36,910 nt of DNA from an uncultured Caulobacteraceae bacterium (GTDB taxonomy: Bacteria; Pseudomonadota; Alphaproteobacteria; Caulobacterales; Caulobacteraceae). The position numbers and the translations under genes were made by a program. The notes beneath the pieces were generated by a model that was not told the origin of the DNA, did no database searches, and worked only from the letters and a program-made list of their open reading frames with translations. The stretch's first letter is position 1, and each line of letters starts with the position of its first letter. The stretch covers positions 1 to 36,910 of the forward strand of contig CAIYVC010000039.1 in assembly GCA_903929535.1 (NCBI GenBank), read 5' to 3'. Positions 25,237 through 34,793 of the stretch are shown here, piece after piece.

Positions 25237-26255
25237 AGGCCGCGCGCCTTCAGGTTCGCGTCCAGGCGCGGATAGACCCGGCGGGCGTTGCCCGAGAACA
25301 CCTTGGCCTTGTCGGCGTCCGAGATCGGCAGGGCGTCGATGTAGCGCTTGGTGTCGTCGAAGAAGTTGCCGGTCTCCGGATCGATGCCGCGCACCGCGCC
25401 GATCATTTCCGAGCCGAACAGGATGTTCTCCACGTCGATCACCCGGAACAGCAGGTCGATGCCCGGCTGGTGATAGACGCAGGTGTCGAAGAAGACGTTC
25501 TTCATCACATGCTCGCGCAGGTGCGGCTTCTTCATCATGTCGGCCAGACCCCGGTAGCGGCCCCAGTGGTAGGGCACCGCCCCGCCGCCGTGCGGGATGA
25601 TGAAGCGCAGCTGCGGGAAGTCCTTGAACAGGTCGCCTTCTAGGAACTGCATGAAGGCGGTGGTGTCGGCGTTGATGTAGTGGGCGCCGGTGGCGTGGAA
25701 GTTCGGGTTACAGGAGCCCGAGACGTGGACCATCGCCGGCACGTCCAGCTCGACCATCTTCTCGTAGAAGGGGTACCAGGCCTTGTCGGTCAGCGGCGGC
25801 GCGGTCCAGTGGCCGCCGGACGGGTCGGGGTTCAGGTTACAGCCGATGAAGCCGAACTCGTTCACGCAGCGCTCCAGCTCGGCGATCGAGTGGCTGATCG
25901 GCACGCCCGGCGACTGCGGCAGCTGGCAGACCCCGATGAAGCTTTCCGGGAACAGGTCGACCACCCGCTTGATCAGGTCGTTGCAGCGGCGCGTCCAGGC
26001 CTGGCTGACCTTCTCGTCGCCGACGTGGTGGGCCATGGTCGAGGCGCGGGGCGAGAACACGGTCAGGTCCGCGTGGCGCTCCTTGATCAGCCGCAGCTGG
26101 TTCTGCTCGATGCTCTCGACAATCTCGTCGTCGGAGATGTCGGGATAGGCCGGATCGGGGTTCAGGCCCGCCTTGAAGTTCTGCTTCTGCAGGTCGCGCC
26201 AGATGTTATGCGGCTCGGGGGCGGTGGTGTAGTGGCCGTGGCAATCGATGATCAT
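25233..26255 (-). CDS. ligJ: 4-oxalomesaconate hydratase, amidohydrolase-superfamily type
   Basis: 340 residues, matching the length of Sphingobium LigJ. The metal-binding start is MIIDCHGHY (H6, H8); further ligands are H177 (MVHVSG), H222 (PHGGG), and E283 (FGSEMIG), in the positions expected for LigJ. It hydrates the keto acid derived from 4-oxalomesaconate to 4-carboxy-4-hydroxy-2-oxoadipate (CHA) in the protocatechuate 4,5-cleavage pathway. It is cotranscribed with the dctA copy 41 bases upstream. A different enzyme of the ACMSD branch is the alternative, but the ligIABC-ligK neighbours make LigJ strongly preferred. Confidence 0.92.
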   Translation of the reverse strand: MIIDCHGHYTTAPEPHNIWRDLQKQNFKAGLNPDPAYPDISDDEIVESIEQNQLRLIKERHADLTVFSPRASTMAHHVGDEKVSQAWTRRCNDLIKRVVDLFPESFIGVCQLPQSPGVPISHSIAELERCVNEFGFIGCNLNPDPSGGHWTAPPLTDKAWYPFYEKMVELDVPAMVHVSGSCNPNFHATGAHYINADTTAFMQFLEGDLFKDFPQLRFIIPHGGGAVPYHWGRYRGLADMMKKPHLREHVMKNVFFDTCVYHQPGIDLLFRVIDVENILFGSEMIGAVRGIDPETGNFFDDTKRYIDALPISDADKAKVFSGNARRVYPRLDANLKARGL

Positions 26256-26296
26256 GACGTCTCGTCGCGGGTTGAGAACTGAAGGTTGGGGTCTGT

Positions 26297-27580
26297 TTAG
26301 CGAGGCTGGGCTTGCGGGGAAAGGGCGGCGCGCTTCAGGCCGATTTTCGCCTGCAGCAGCTCCAGATCGACCGCGCCTTCCCAGCGCGAGATGACGATGG
26401 CGGCCAGCGCATTGCCCACCACGTTGACGAAGGTCAGGGCCTCGGCCATCAGCCGGTGAATGCCCAGCACCAGGGCCACGCTGGCCACCGGCACGCCGCC
26501 CACCGATCCCAGCGTCGCGGCCAGAACCACGAAGGCGGCGCCCGCCACCCCCGCCGCGCCCTTGGAGGTCAGCAGCAGCACCGCCATCAGCCCCAGTTGC
26601 TGCGGCAGGTCCAACGGCGTGTTGGTGGCTTGAGCTAGAAATACGGCGGCGCTGGCCAGATAGAGGCAGGTGCCGTCGAGGTTGAAGCTGTAGCCCGTGG
26701 GCACCACCAGTCCGACCACGGATTCCTCGCAGCCGACATCGCGCATCTTGCCCATCAGGGCCGGCAGCACCGTCTCAGACGAGGTGGTGGCCGCGGTGAC
26801 CAGCAGTTCCTCTCGGATATACGCCATCAGCCGCCACAGGCTGACCCCGACGGCGCGGGCGATCAGGCCGAACACCACAACCGTGAACACTGCACATACG
26901 ACGTAGAATTCCGCGATCAGCGAGCCCAGCTGCACCAGCGAGCTCCAGCCGAACTTGCCGACCACGAAGGCGATGGCGCCGAAGGCCCCGATCGGGGCGG
27001 CCCACATCACCAGGCCGACGATGCGGAAGAAGACCTGCGAGGCGCCCTCGATCAGGCCCAGCACCGGACGGCCCCGCTCGCCCACCGCCACCAGGGCAAA
27101 GGCGAACAGCACCGACACGAACAGCACCGGCAGCACCTCGGGCGTGGTGAAGGCGGCGGTGAAGGTCGAGGGGATGATGTGCAGCAGATAGTCCTGCACG
27201 GTCTGCTGATGCGACTGGGCGACGAAGCCGGCCACCGCCTTGGCGTCCAGCGCCTTCAGGTCGATGTTCATGCCCGCGCCCGGCCGCCACAGATTGACGC
27301 CGACCAGGGCCACGATCAAAGCCAGGGTGGTGACCACCTCGAAATAGAGGATGGCCTTGAACGCGACCCGGCCGACGCGGCGCATGTCGTTCATCCCGGC
27401 GATGCCGTTGACCACCGTGCAGAAGATCACCGGCCCGATCAGCATGCGGATCAGGGCGATGAAGCCGTCGCCCAGCGGCTTCATGGCGGCGCCGGCATTG
27501 GGCCAATAGAAGCCGACCAGGATGCCCAGCAGCATTCCCACCAGCACCTGGAACCAGAGCTTGCCCGCCAGACGCGCCAT
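26297..27580 (-). CDS. C4-dicarboxylate:cation symporter, DctA/DAACS family (copy 2)
   Basis: 427 residues. It has the same landmarks as the copy at 23914: [39 protein letters not shown] and [20 protein letters not shown]. Outside these motifs the two copies differ widely, so they are old paralogues rather than a recent duplication. It is the first gene of a leftward dctA-ligJ operon and starts divergently from ligI, so it is probably induced with the pathway. Likely cargo is an organic polyacid (for example PDC, or C4-dicarboxylates), which is inference. GGGGTGG precedes the ATG at 27580. Confidence 0.92.
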   Translation of the reverse strand: MARLAGKLWFQVLVGMLLGILVGFYWPNAGAAMKPLGDGFIALIRMLIGPVIFCTVVNGIAGMNDMRRVGRVAFKAILYFEVVTTLALIVALVGVNLWRPGAGMNIDLKALDAKAVAGFVAQSHQQTVQDYLLHIIPSTFTAAFTTPEVLPVLFVSVLFAFALVAVGERGRPVLGLIEGASQVFFRIVGLVMWAAPIGAFGAIAFVVGKFGWSSLVQLGSLIAEFYVVCAVFTVVVFGLIARAVGVSLWRLMAYIREELLVTAATTSSETVLPALMGKMRDVGCEESVVGLVVPTGYSFNLDGTCLYLASAAVFLAQATNTPLDLPQQLGLMAVLLLTSKGAAGVAGAAFVVLAATLGSVGGVPVASVALVLGIHRLMAEALTFVNVVGNALAAIVISRWEGAVDLELLQAKIGLKRAALSPQAQPR

Positions 27581-27673
27581 TTCCACCCCTTTTCGCCGCG
27601 GCCTTGCCCGGCCCGGCCCTTGTAAGCGCCCATCTGGCCTCAACCCCGCTTGACGAGCAAGGCGGCGGTGGGC

Positions 27674-27689
27674 TTAGACACCATCCTAA
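27674..27689. promoter_or_regulatory. Candidate operator/promoter between dctA2-ligJ and ligI
   Basis: TTAG (27674-27677) and CTAA (27686-27689) form a short dyad with an 8-base spacer, reminiscent of LysR-type sites. A TTGACG hexamer lies at 27650-27655 on the ligI strand, but the best -10 (TTAGAC, 27674) is weak. A second dyad, GGGAcaaaaTCCC, is at 27699-27711. The dyads are short and may be chance. Confidence 0.3.
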
Positions 27690-27767
27690 TCAGCCGTCGG
27701 GACAAAATCCCAGCAGGCGGAAATCGGCGGCGGAAATCTCGCCCGCCCAATTCAGGGAGTTCCAGGG

Positions 27768-28640
27768 ATGGATCCGAACTACATGCCGTTTCATCCCAAC
27801 CCGTCCAAGCCGACCTTCACGGTCCCGGCGGGCGCGGTGGACGCCCACTGCCATGTGTTCGGCCCGGGCGAGATCTTCCCCTACCACCCGACCCGCAAAT
27901 ACACCCCCTGCGACGCGCCCAAGGAGACCCTGTTCGCCCGGCGCGACTTCCTCGGCTTCGAGCGCAACGTGATCGTCCAGGCCTCCTGCCACGGGCCGGA
28001 TAACCGCGCTCTGGTCGACGCCCTGAAAGCCTCCAACGACAAGGCCAAGGGCATCGCCGTGGTGGACGGCGACGTCACCGACAAGGAGCTGCACGAGCTG
28101 AACGAGGCCGGGGTGAAGGGCGTACGCTTCAACTTCGTCCCGCGCCTGGCCGACGAGGAAACCCCGGAGTTCTACCGCGCCATCGTCGCGCGCATCCGCA
28201 AGCTGGACTGGCAGTTGGTGGTCTACTTTGAAGCTTCGGAGTTGGCTCGCCTGACGCCGCTGTTCAAGACCTTCGACCTGCCCATCGTGGTCGACCACCT
28301 GGGCGTGCCGGATGTGTCGAAGCCCATGGACTCCAATCCCGATTTCGACGCCTTCGTGAAGCTGGTGTCCGAGGACGACCGCTTCGTGGTCAAGGTCACC
28401 TGCCCCGAGCGGATTTCCAAGCAGGGCCCGCCCTACGACGACTTCGTTCCCTACGCCCGCCGCGTGGCCGAGGCCATTCCGGACCGGGTCCTGTGGGGCA
28501 CCGACTGGCCGCACCCCAACATGCGCACCCACATGCCCGACGACGGCAAGCTGGTGGATATGATACCCAAGATCGCCGTGACCGCCGAGCAGCAGCGCAA
28601 GCTGCTGGTCGACAACCCGATGAGGCTCTACTGGCGTTGA
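27768..28640 (+). CDS. ligI: 2-pyrone-4,6-dicarboxylate (PDC) lactonase
   Basis: 290 residues, amidohydrolase superfamily. VDAHCHVFGPG (H27, H29), VQASCHGPDNRA, NFVPRLADEE and LWGTDWPHPNMRTHMPDDG with D246 in the catalytic position match Sphingobium LigI (D248 there). It opens PDC to 4-oxalomesaconate in the cytoplasm. GGGAG lies before the ATG. It heads the rightward operon, with ligA 59 bases downstream, and a palindrome in that gap suggests that ligA may have an additional promoter. Confidence 0.95.
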   Translation: MDPNYMPFHPNPSKPTFTVPAGAVDAHCHVFGPGEIFPYHPTRKYTPCDAPKETLFARRDFLGFERNVIVQASCHGPDNRALVDALKASNDKAKGIAVVDGDVTDKELHELNEAGVKGVRFNFVPRLADEETPEFYRAIVARIRKLDWQLVVYFEASELARLTPLFKTFDLPIVVDHLGVPDVSKPMDSNPDFDAFVKLVSEDDRFVVKVTCPERISKQGPPYDDFVPYARRVAEAIPDRVLWGTDWPHPNMRTHMPDDGKLVDMIPKIAVTAEQQRKLLVDNPMRLYWR

Positions 28641-28660
28641 TCGCCCCAGGCCCTATCTAG

Positions 28661-28670
28661 TTGTATACAA
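28661..28670. promoter_or_regulatory. Perfect palindrome TTGTATACAA, candidate GntR/FadR-type operator before ligA
   Basis: TTGTATACAA is a perfect 10-base palindrome in the 59-base gap between ligI and ligA, 30 bases before the ligA start. GT-AC-core palindromes of this size are typical of FadR-subfamily GntR operators. I saw no other TTGTATACAA in the window on reading it through. A GntR/FCD regulator gene is at 18261-19010, but a direct link is unproven. Confidence 0.55.
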
Positions 28671-28699
28671 GACCCAGGATCACCCATACGGAGGCCGCC

Positions 28700-29943
<1,244 letters not shown>

Positions 29944-29993
29944 TTAGGCCGCTTCCCCCCCATACCGACAGACCAGACACGAGGATCGAAGAC

Positions 29994-30935
29994 GTGAAAA
30001 TCCTGCTCGCCGGCCAAGGCGCATTCGGCATCAAGCACCTCGAAGGCCTGGCCAAGATTCCCGACGTGGAAGTCGTGTCCCTGGTGGGCGGCAGCCCCGA
30101 CACCACCAAGGCGGTGGCCGAGAAGTGGAACATTCCGCACTGGACCACGGATCTGGCCGAGGGCCTGAAGCAGCCGGGCGTCGAAGCCTGCATCCTGACC
30201 ACCCCCACCGGCATGCACGCCAAGCAGGGCATCATGTGCATGGAAGCGGGCAAGCACGTCGAGATCGAGATCCCGATGGCCGACAGCCTGGCGGACTCCG
30301 AAGCCCTGGTCGCCGCCCAGAAGAAGGCCGGCGTCATTGCCATGGCCGGCCACACCCGCCGCTTCAATCCCAGCCACCAGTGGATCCATAACAAGATCAA
30401 GGCCGGTGAGCTGAAGATCCAGCAGATGGACGTGCAGACCTACTTCTTCCGCCGCACCAACATCAACGCGGCGGGCTTCCCGCGCTCCTGGACCGACCAC
30501 CTGCTGTGGCACCACGCCTGCCACACGGTGGACCTGTTCCAGTACCAGACCGGCGAACTCTGCTCGGTGGCGCGCGGCGTCGAAGGTCCGCACCACATCA
30601 ACCTGCAGATCGCCATGGACATGTCGATTCAGATGAAGGTCCCGTCCGGCCCGATCTGCACCCTGTCGCTGTCATTCAACAACGACGGCCCGCTGGGCAC
30701 CACCTTCCGCTACATCTGCGACAACGGCACCTACATCGCCCGCTACGACGACCTCTACGACGGTCACGACAACAAGATCGACCTGTCGGGCGTGGCGGTG
30801 TCGAACAACGGCATCGAGCTGCAGGACCGCGAGTTCATCTCCGCCATCCGCGAGAAGCGCGAGCCCAATTCCAGCCTGGAACAGTGCCTGACCGCGATGA
30901 AGACTCTGGACACCATCGAGCGGAGCCTGCTTTAG
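29994..30935 (+). CDS. ligC: 4-carboxy-2-hydroxymuconate-6-semialdehyde dehydrogenase
   Basis: 313 residues, Gfo/Idh/MocA fold like the ~315-residue Sphingobium LigC. The NADP-binding motif is GQGAFG (G7, G9, G12), followed by ILTTPTGMHAKQG, KHVEIEIPMADSL and AGHTRRFNPSHQW, then HHACHTVDLFQYQTGE. It oxidises the hemiacetal of CHMS to 2-pyrone-4,6-dicarboxylate. The start is GTG with GAGG upstream. It lies 50 bases after ligB and 31 before the aldo/keto reductase gene. Confidence 0.95.
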   Translation: MKILLAGQGAFGIKHLEGLAKIPDVEVVSLVGGSPDTTKAVAEKWNIPHWTTDLAEGLKQPGVEACILTTPTGMHAKQGIMCMEAGKHVEIEIPMADSLADSEALVAAQKKAGVIAMAGHTRRFNPSHQWIHNKIKAGELKIQQMDVQTYFFRRTNINAAGFPRSWTDHLLWHHACHTVDLFQYQTGELCSVARGVEGPHHINLQIAMDMSIQMKVPSGPICTLSLSFNNDGPLGTTFRYICDNGTYIARYDDLYDGHDNKIDLSGVAVSNNGIELQDREFISAIREKREPNSSLEQCLTAMKTLDTIERSLL

Positions 30936-30966
30936 ACCGCTCCAGACTGAACTGAGGAGCAGGCCC

Positions 30967-31965
30967 ATGCGGACGCGGACACTCGGCAAAGCCCAGGTCT
31001 CCGAGATCGGGTTCGGCTGCATGAGCCTGTCCCACGCCTACGGCGACCGTCCCGACCGGGCCACCGGCGAGGCGGTGCTGCACAAGGCGCTGGAAGTCGG
31101 CCACACCCACCTGGACACCGCGTCCCTCTATGGCCTCGGCCATAATGAGACCGTGGTCGGCGAGGTGCTGGGCAAGAGGCGCAAGGAATTCCACCTCGCC
31201 TCCAAATGCGGCCTGTGGCTGACGCCCGACGGCAAGCGGATCATCGACGGCCGCCCGGCCTCGCTGCGCAAGACCCTCGAAGACAGCCTGCGCCGCCTGC
31301 AGACCGACCACATCGACCTCTACTACCTGCACCGCGTCGACTTCACCCTGCCCATCGAGGAGACAGTCGGGGCCTTCGCCGACTTCATCGCCGAGGGCAA
31401 GATCGGCGGCTATGGCCTGTCCGAAGCCGGGTCCGAGACCGTCCGCCGCGCCCACGCGGCTCATCCGATGACGGCGCTGCAGACCGAATATTCGCTGTGG
31501 ACCCGCAATCCCGAAATCTCGGTGCTGCAGACCTGCAAGGATTTGGGCATCGCGTTCGTCGCCTTCAGCCCCCTGGCGCGCGGCTACCTCACCGGCCGCC
31601 TGACCGATCCGGGCGAGCAGCTGGAGCCCAAGGACATCCGCCGTTTCATGCCCCGCTTCGACGCGGCCAACTACCCGGCCAACCTCGAGCTGCTGAAGCC
31701 CCTGACGGTGATCGCCGAGGACCTGAACTGCACTCTGGGCCAGCTGTCCATGGCCTGGCTCCTGGCCCAGGGGGACCACATCATTCCCATCCCCGGCACG
31801 GGCAAGCTCGACCACCTTATTGAAAACGCCGGCGCCGCCGACGTCCGTCTCGATCCCGCCACCGCCGCCCGCATCGGCGCCATCATCAACCAGAACACCG
31901 TCCACGGACCGCGCTACAACGCGGCCAATCAGCTGGACGTCGACACCGAGGAATTCGCAGCATGA
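30967..31965 (+). CDS. Aldo/keto reductase of unknown role inside the lig operon
   Basis: 332 residues, single (alpha/beta)8 barrel. The catalytic tetrad is complete: D50, Y55 (DTASLYG), K80 (ASKCGLW) and H122 (LHRVD). [12 protein letters not shown] at the start and [13 protein letters not shown] mid-sequence are typical of the AKR11/12-like branch; [18 protein letters not shown] is the late NADPH region. It should reduce an aldehyde or ketone with NADPH. GAGGAG precedes the ATG, and its stop overlaps the ligK start as ATGA (31962-31965), so it is made in step with LigK. No such gene belongs to the classical Sphingobium pathway. Confidence 0.93.
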   Translation: MRTRTLGKAQVSEIGFGCMSLSHAYGDRPDRATGEAVLHKALEVGHTHLDTASLYGLGHNETVVGEVLGKRRKEFHLASKCGLWLTPDGKRIIDGRPASLRKTLEDSLRRLQTDHIDLYYLHRVDFTLPIEETVGAFADFIAEGKIGGYGLSEAGSETVRRAHAAHPMTALQTEYSLWTRNPEISVLQTCKDLGIAFVAFSPLARGYLTGRLTDPGEQLEPKDIRRFMPRFDAANYPANLELLKPLTVIAEDLNCTLGQLSMAWLLAQGDHIIPIPGTGKLDHLIENAGAADVRLDPATAARIGAIINQNTVHGPRYNAANQLDVDTEEFAA

Positions 31966-32651
31966 GCATCGTGGTCCGCAACACCCCCCGCGCCGACAAG
32001 GCCACCGTCGACGCTTTCGCCTCCTATGGCGTGGCCACCGTTCACGAAGCCCAGGGCCGCGTCGGCCTGCTGGCCTCCTACATGCGCCCCATCTACCGCC
32101 CGGCTCACATCTCGGGCTCCGCGGTGACCTGCGAGGTCGCTCCCGGCGACAACTGGATGATCCACGTGGCGGTCGAGCAGTGCCAGCCCGGCGACATCCT
32201 GGTGGTCACCCCCACCAGCGCCTGCGAGGACGGCTACTTCGGCGACCTGCTGGCCGCCTCCCTGATGTCGCGCGGCGTGCGCGGCCTGATCATGAACGCC
32301 GGCGTCCGTGACGCCTCGACCCTGGCTCAGATGGGCTTCCCCGTCTGGTCCAAGGCCATCTATTCGCAAGGCACGGTCAAGGAGACCATCGCCAACGTGA
32401 ACACCCCGATCGTCTGCGCCGGGGCCCTGGTCAATCCGGGTGACATCATCGTCGCCGACGACGACGGCGTGGTCGTGGTGCCGCGCGAGAAGGCCGCCGA
32501 CATCCTGGCCAAGTCCAAGGCCCGTGAAGAGAAGGAAGCCGGCGTGCGCGCCCGTCTGGAAGCCGGCGAACTGGGCCTCGACATCTACGGCTTCCGCGAC
32601 CGCCTAGCCGCCAAGGGCCTGAAGTACGTGGACTACCCCTCCAAGGGCTAA
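31962..32651 (+). CDS. ligK: 4-carboxy-4-hydroxy-2-oxoadipate (CHA) aldolase / oxaloacetate decarboxylase
   Basis: 229 residues, RraA-like class II (divalent-metal) pyruvate aldolase. The motif [20 protein letters not shown] and GVRDAS (R116, D117) supply the substrate and metal contacts, and QGRVGLL and [17 protein letters not shown] are as in the HMG/CHA aldolases. It splits CHA to pyruvate and oxaloacetate, the last step of the pathway. It is translationally coupled to the aldo/keto reductase and ends the rightward operon, 6 bases before the convergent beta-barrel gene. Confidence 0.95.
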   Translation: MSIVVRNTPRADKATVDAFASYGVATVHEAQGRVGLLASYMRPIYRPAHISGSAVTCEVAPGDNWMIHVAVEQCQPGDILVVTPTSACEDGYFGDLLAASLMSRGVRGLIMNAGVRDASTLAQMGFPVWSKAIYSQGTVKETIANVNTPIVCAGALVNPGDIIVADDDGVVVVPREKAADILAKSKAREEKEAGVRARLEAGELGLDIYGFRDRLAAKGLKYVDYPSKG

Positions 32652-32657
32652 CCCGGG

Positions 32658-33461
32658 CTAGAAGCTATAGCCCAGCCCGCCTTCGAGCATCGGGTAGACC
32701 TTCACGACCTGGACGTTGTGGCGCAGCAGGTCCTGCTGCTGCTGCAGGTAGTTGGTCAGGTTCGCGGTCGTGGCCGCCGTGCCGGTCGCCGTCAGGCTGG
32801 CGGTCGGGTTGTTGAACATGGCCCCGGCCAGGAAGCGGTACGTCAGGCCGTGGCGGACCCGCACGCTGCTGTCGTAGCCGACGCCGACCACCGGCGTGGC
32901 GCCGCCCAGGTCCACCTTGCCGGTGACGCTGCCGATCTGAGCCGGGGTGTAGGTGACGCCGTTTATGACCCGCGACGTGGCCGGCGTGGCCGATACCTCG
33001 ACCCGGCGCTGCCCGGTCAGCACCCCGGCGGAGATCAGCCAGCCGTTCTGGAACGGATGGAAGTCGGCGAACGCGCCCGCCGAGAACCATTTGGCCCGGG
33101 CCCGGTAGCTCAGTTGATCCTGCGTGTAGCCGTAGTTCAGAGGCGCCCAGTCCAGGCTGGCCCGGACGGTGAAGTAGGCGTTGACCAGGTAGGAGCCGTT
33201 GATGCCGATGCCGTTGGAGCCGACATGGATGCCGCCGGCGAAGTGGGGCGTCATCAGGGCGGAATCGGCGCTGGAGGGCGCGGCGCCGGGAGCGGCGCCC
33301 GCTGCTGGGATCGGGGCCGGGGCCTGAGGCGCGGGCGCGGGTCCGGCGGTCGAGATCGGCGAGCCGCGGTTGGCGTCCCACGGCGGGGTCTCTGCATGAG
33401 CCGCCGAGGAAAGGCCGGCTAGGGCCACGGACAGGGCCAAGGCCCGAACGGAAATACTCAA
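32658..33461 (-). CDS. Outer-membrane beta-barrel protein
   Basis: 267 residues from the chosen TTG start. A signal peptide (core VRALALSVALAGLSSAAHA) is followed by a Pro/Ala-rich linker to about residue 70. The domain then alternates short strands (GIHVGSNGIGINGSYLVNAY, FTVRASLDWAPLNYGYTQD) and ends in GGLGYSF, with the terminal Phe recognised by the BAM complex. No specific porin family is recognised. TTG at 33461 has AGGGGG at good spacing; an in-frame GTG at 33485 is the alternative and would add eight residues. It is convergent with ligK; a role in taking up aromatic acids is only a guess from position. Confidence 0.78.
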   Translation of the reverse strand: MSISVRALALSVALAGLSSAAHAETPPWDANRGSPISTAGPAPAPQAPAPIPAAGAAPGAAPSSADSALMTPHFAGGIHVGSNGIGINGSYLVNAYFTVRASLDWAPLNYGYTQDQLSYRARAKWFSAGAFADFHPFQNGWLISAGVLTGQRRVEVSATPATSRVINGVTYTPAQIGSVTGKVDLGGATPVVGVGYDSSVRVRHGLTYRFLAGAMFNNPTASLTATGTAATTANLTNYLQQQQDLLRHNVQVVKVYPMLEGGLGYSF

Positions 33462-33482
33462 GACCAGCCCCCTGGGATGACG

Positions 33483-33500
33483 CACTCTGATTCTAGAGTG
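33483..33500. promoter_or_regulatory. Inverted repeat upstream of the beta-barrel gene
   Basis: CACTCT (33483-33488) and AGAGTG (33495-33500) are perfect inverted arms around a 6-base spacer. They lie 22-39 bases before the chosen start of the beta-barrel gene, where an operator would be expected. If the GTG at 33485 were the true start, one arm would be coding. Confidence 0.35.
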
Positions 33501-33541
33501 ATCCTCCCTGCGATTTCAATGACCTCGCAACAGGCCCGGAT

Positions 33542-34228
33542 TCAGGCCTGCTCCATGCCCTGGGCCTGCTTCACCCCGGCGGTTTCCGGCGAGGTCAGAT
33601 AGGCGATCAGGGCGGCGGTCTCCTGCGGCTGCTTGGAGGCGGCGGCGACCCCGGCGGCGAACACCGTCACCGCCTGAATGGCCGCTGGCAGAGGGCCCAG
33701 CACCTCGATGCCCGGCTCGTTGATCAGTTCACTGAGCTGCTGGAAGCCCAACTCCGCCTGACCCTGCGCCACCAGCGAGCCGACCGGCACGCCGGGAGGC
33801 GCCTTGAGCAGGCGCTCGTGCTGCGCCGGCAGACCCCATTTCTCGCACAGCGCCAGCAGGTGATCGCCGCTGGGTCCCGTGGAATAGCCGACCGTCTTGG
33901 CCGCGAACACCGCCCGGCGCACGGCCTCCTCGTCGCCGATCTCGGGCTTGTGCCCGCCCGACTTGACCGCGATGGCCATGCCCGACCGGGCGAAGCCCTT
34001 GATGCTGCCCTTCACGATGTGACCTTCGGCTTCCAGCTTGGCCATCGGGCCGGAAGCCAGGATCACGATGTCGGTCGCCGCCCCGGTGCGCACCAGCGCG
34101 GCCGCGTCCACGCCGCCCATCGCCTTGATCGCCACCTCTGTCCCGGAGGTCGCCTGATAGCGCTTGGTCAGCTCGCCGAGGATCAGGCGCGTGGCCATGG
34201 ATGAGATGCCGGTGATGGATGTTCCCAT
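33542..34228 (-). CDS. ModA-like substrate-binding-domain protein without signal peptide
   Basis: 228 residues. It resembles type 2 periplasmic binding proteins of the ModA/SBP_bac_11 group: ITGISSMATRLILGELTKRY, DIVILASGPMAKLEAEGHIV, GSIKGFARSGMAIAVKSGG, VGYSTGPSGDHLLALCEKWG and a C-terminal YLTSPETAGV. The predicted start at 34228 (AGAGGA upstream) gives no hydrophobic leader, so it should stay in the cytoplasm; an open frame to 34333 would not add one either. No ABC permease or ATPase gene is nearby. It may be a cytoplasmic sensor or binding protein for an organic anion of the pathway, which is inference. Confidence 0.85.
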   Translation of the reverse strand: MGTSITGISSMATRLILGELTKRYQATSGTEVAIKAMGGVDAAALVRTGAATDIVILASGPMAKLEAEGHIVKGSIKGFARSGMAIAVKSGGHKPEIGDEEAVRRAVFAAKTVGYSTGPSGDHLLALCEKWGLPAQHERLLKAPPGVPVGSLVAQGQAELGFQQLSELINEPGIEVLGPLPAAIQAVTVFAAGVAAASKQPQETAALIAYLTSPETAGVKQAQGMEQA

Positions 34229-34373
34229 GTTGGTTCCTCTGGGCGCGGACAGGATGCGCCGGCAATCTGGACGAAACCGGGCGGCGCGCGAAGACAGGAT
34301 TTGCGGACCTCGCGGCGCGAGCGGCTTCTTCAAGGTCTATTTGAAACCAGGGGCCGTGCTTCAGGCGTAGTTT

Positions 34374-34385
34374 TTGTCCGGACAA
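34374..34385. promoter_or_regulatory. Perfect palindrome TTGTCCGGACAA, candidate operator of the urate-related operon
   Basis: TTGTCCGGACAA is a perfect 12-base palindrome ending 18 bases before the start of the gene at 34404. It has the same outer TTGT/ACAA arms as the ligA-proximal site. It lies in the divergent gap 34229-34403, so it could also affect the binding-protein gene. I see no convincing -35/-10 pair beside it. Confidence 0.5.
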
Positions 34386-34403
34386 CTGCACGGATGAGAC
34401 GCG

Positions 34404-34793
34404 ATGAACCGCTCCATACTCGCCCTGACGCTCGGCGCGGCCCTCATCGCAGGCGCGGCGCGGGCGGCCGAGCCCGCCCCCAATCACGGCATCAGCGGAC
34501 TGTGGATGGTCATCAATCCGCAGCAGTTCCCCAAGGACCTGCCCCTGACCCCGGCCGCCAAGGCCCTGACCGATCAGGACAACCGGCGGGTGGCCGATGG
34601 CCTGGTGGTCGGCGAGCGCTCCGCCCGCTGCCTTCCGGTCGGCAATCCCGGCATGATGGTCAATGAGTTCGCCCTGAACGTGCTGGAGGGGCCGGGCCAG
34701 ATCATGATCGTGTCGGAGAACAACTCCATCCCCCGGACCCAGATCGGACTGATTGCGCGGCTGCGCCTGGCGGACATCGCGGTCCCCGCATGA
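34404..34793 (+). CDS. Short exported protein of unknown function, possibly truncated
   Basis: 129 residues. The signal peptide MNRSILALTLGAALIAGAAR, then AAE, is followed by a small domain with ISGLWMVINPQQF, RCLPVGNPGMM and LEGPGQIMIVSEN. These pieces resemble a widespread exported family of sphingomonads and caulobacters that has a CLP-x-G-x-P motif and a TPGQV-like strand but is normally longer after this point. Here the protein ends 25 residues after the GPGQI strand. It may be a natural short form or a truncated gene. Its stop overlaps the next start as ATGA (34790-34793). Confidence 0.7.
   Translation: MNRSILALTLGAALIAGAARAAEPAPNHGISGLWMVINPQQFPKDLPLTPAAKALTDQDNRRVADGLVVGERSARCLPVGNPGMMVNEFALNVLEGPGQIMIVSENNSIPRTQIGLIARLRLADIAVPA

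Noticed and set aside
23914-27580. Tandem duplication of dctA
   Set aside because: The two carriers share only family motifs and lie in opposite orientations with ligJ between them; there is no long DNA identity.
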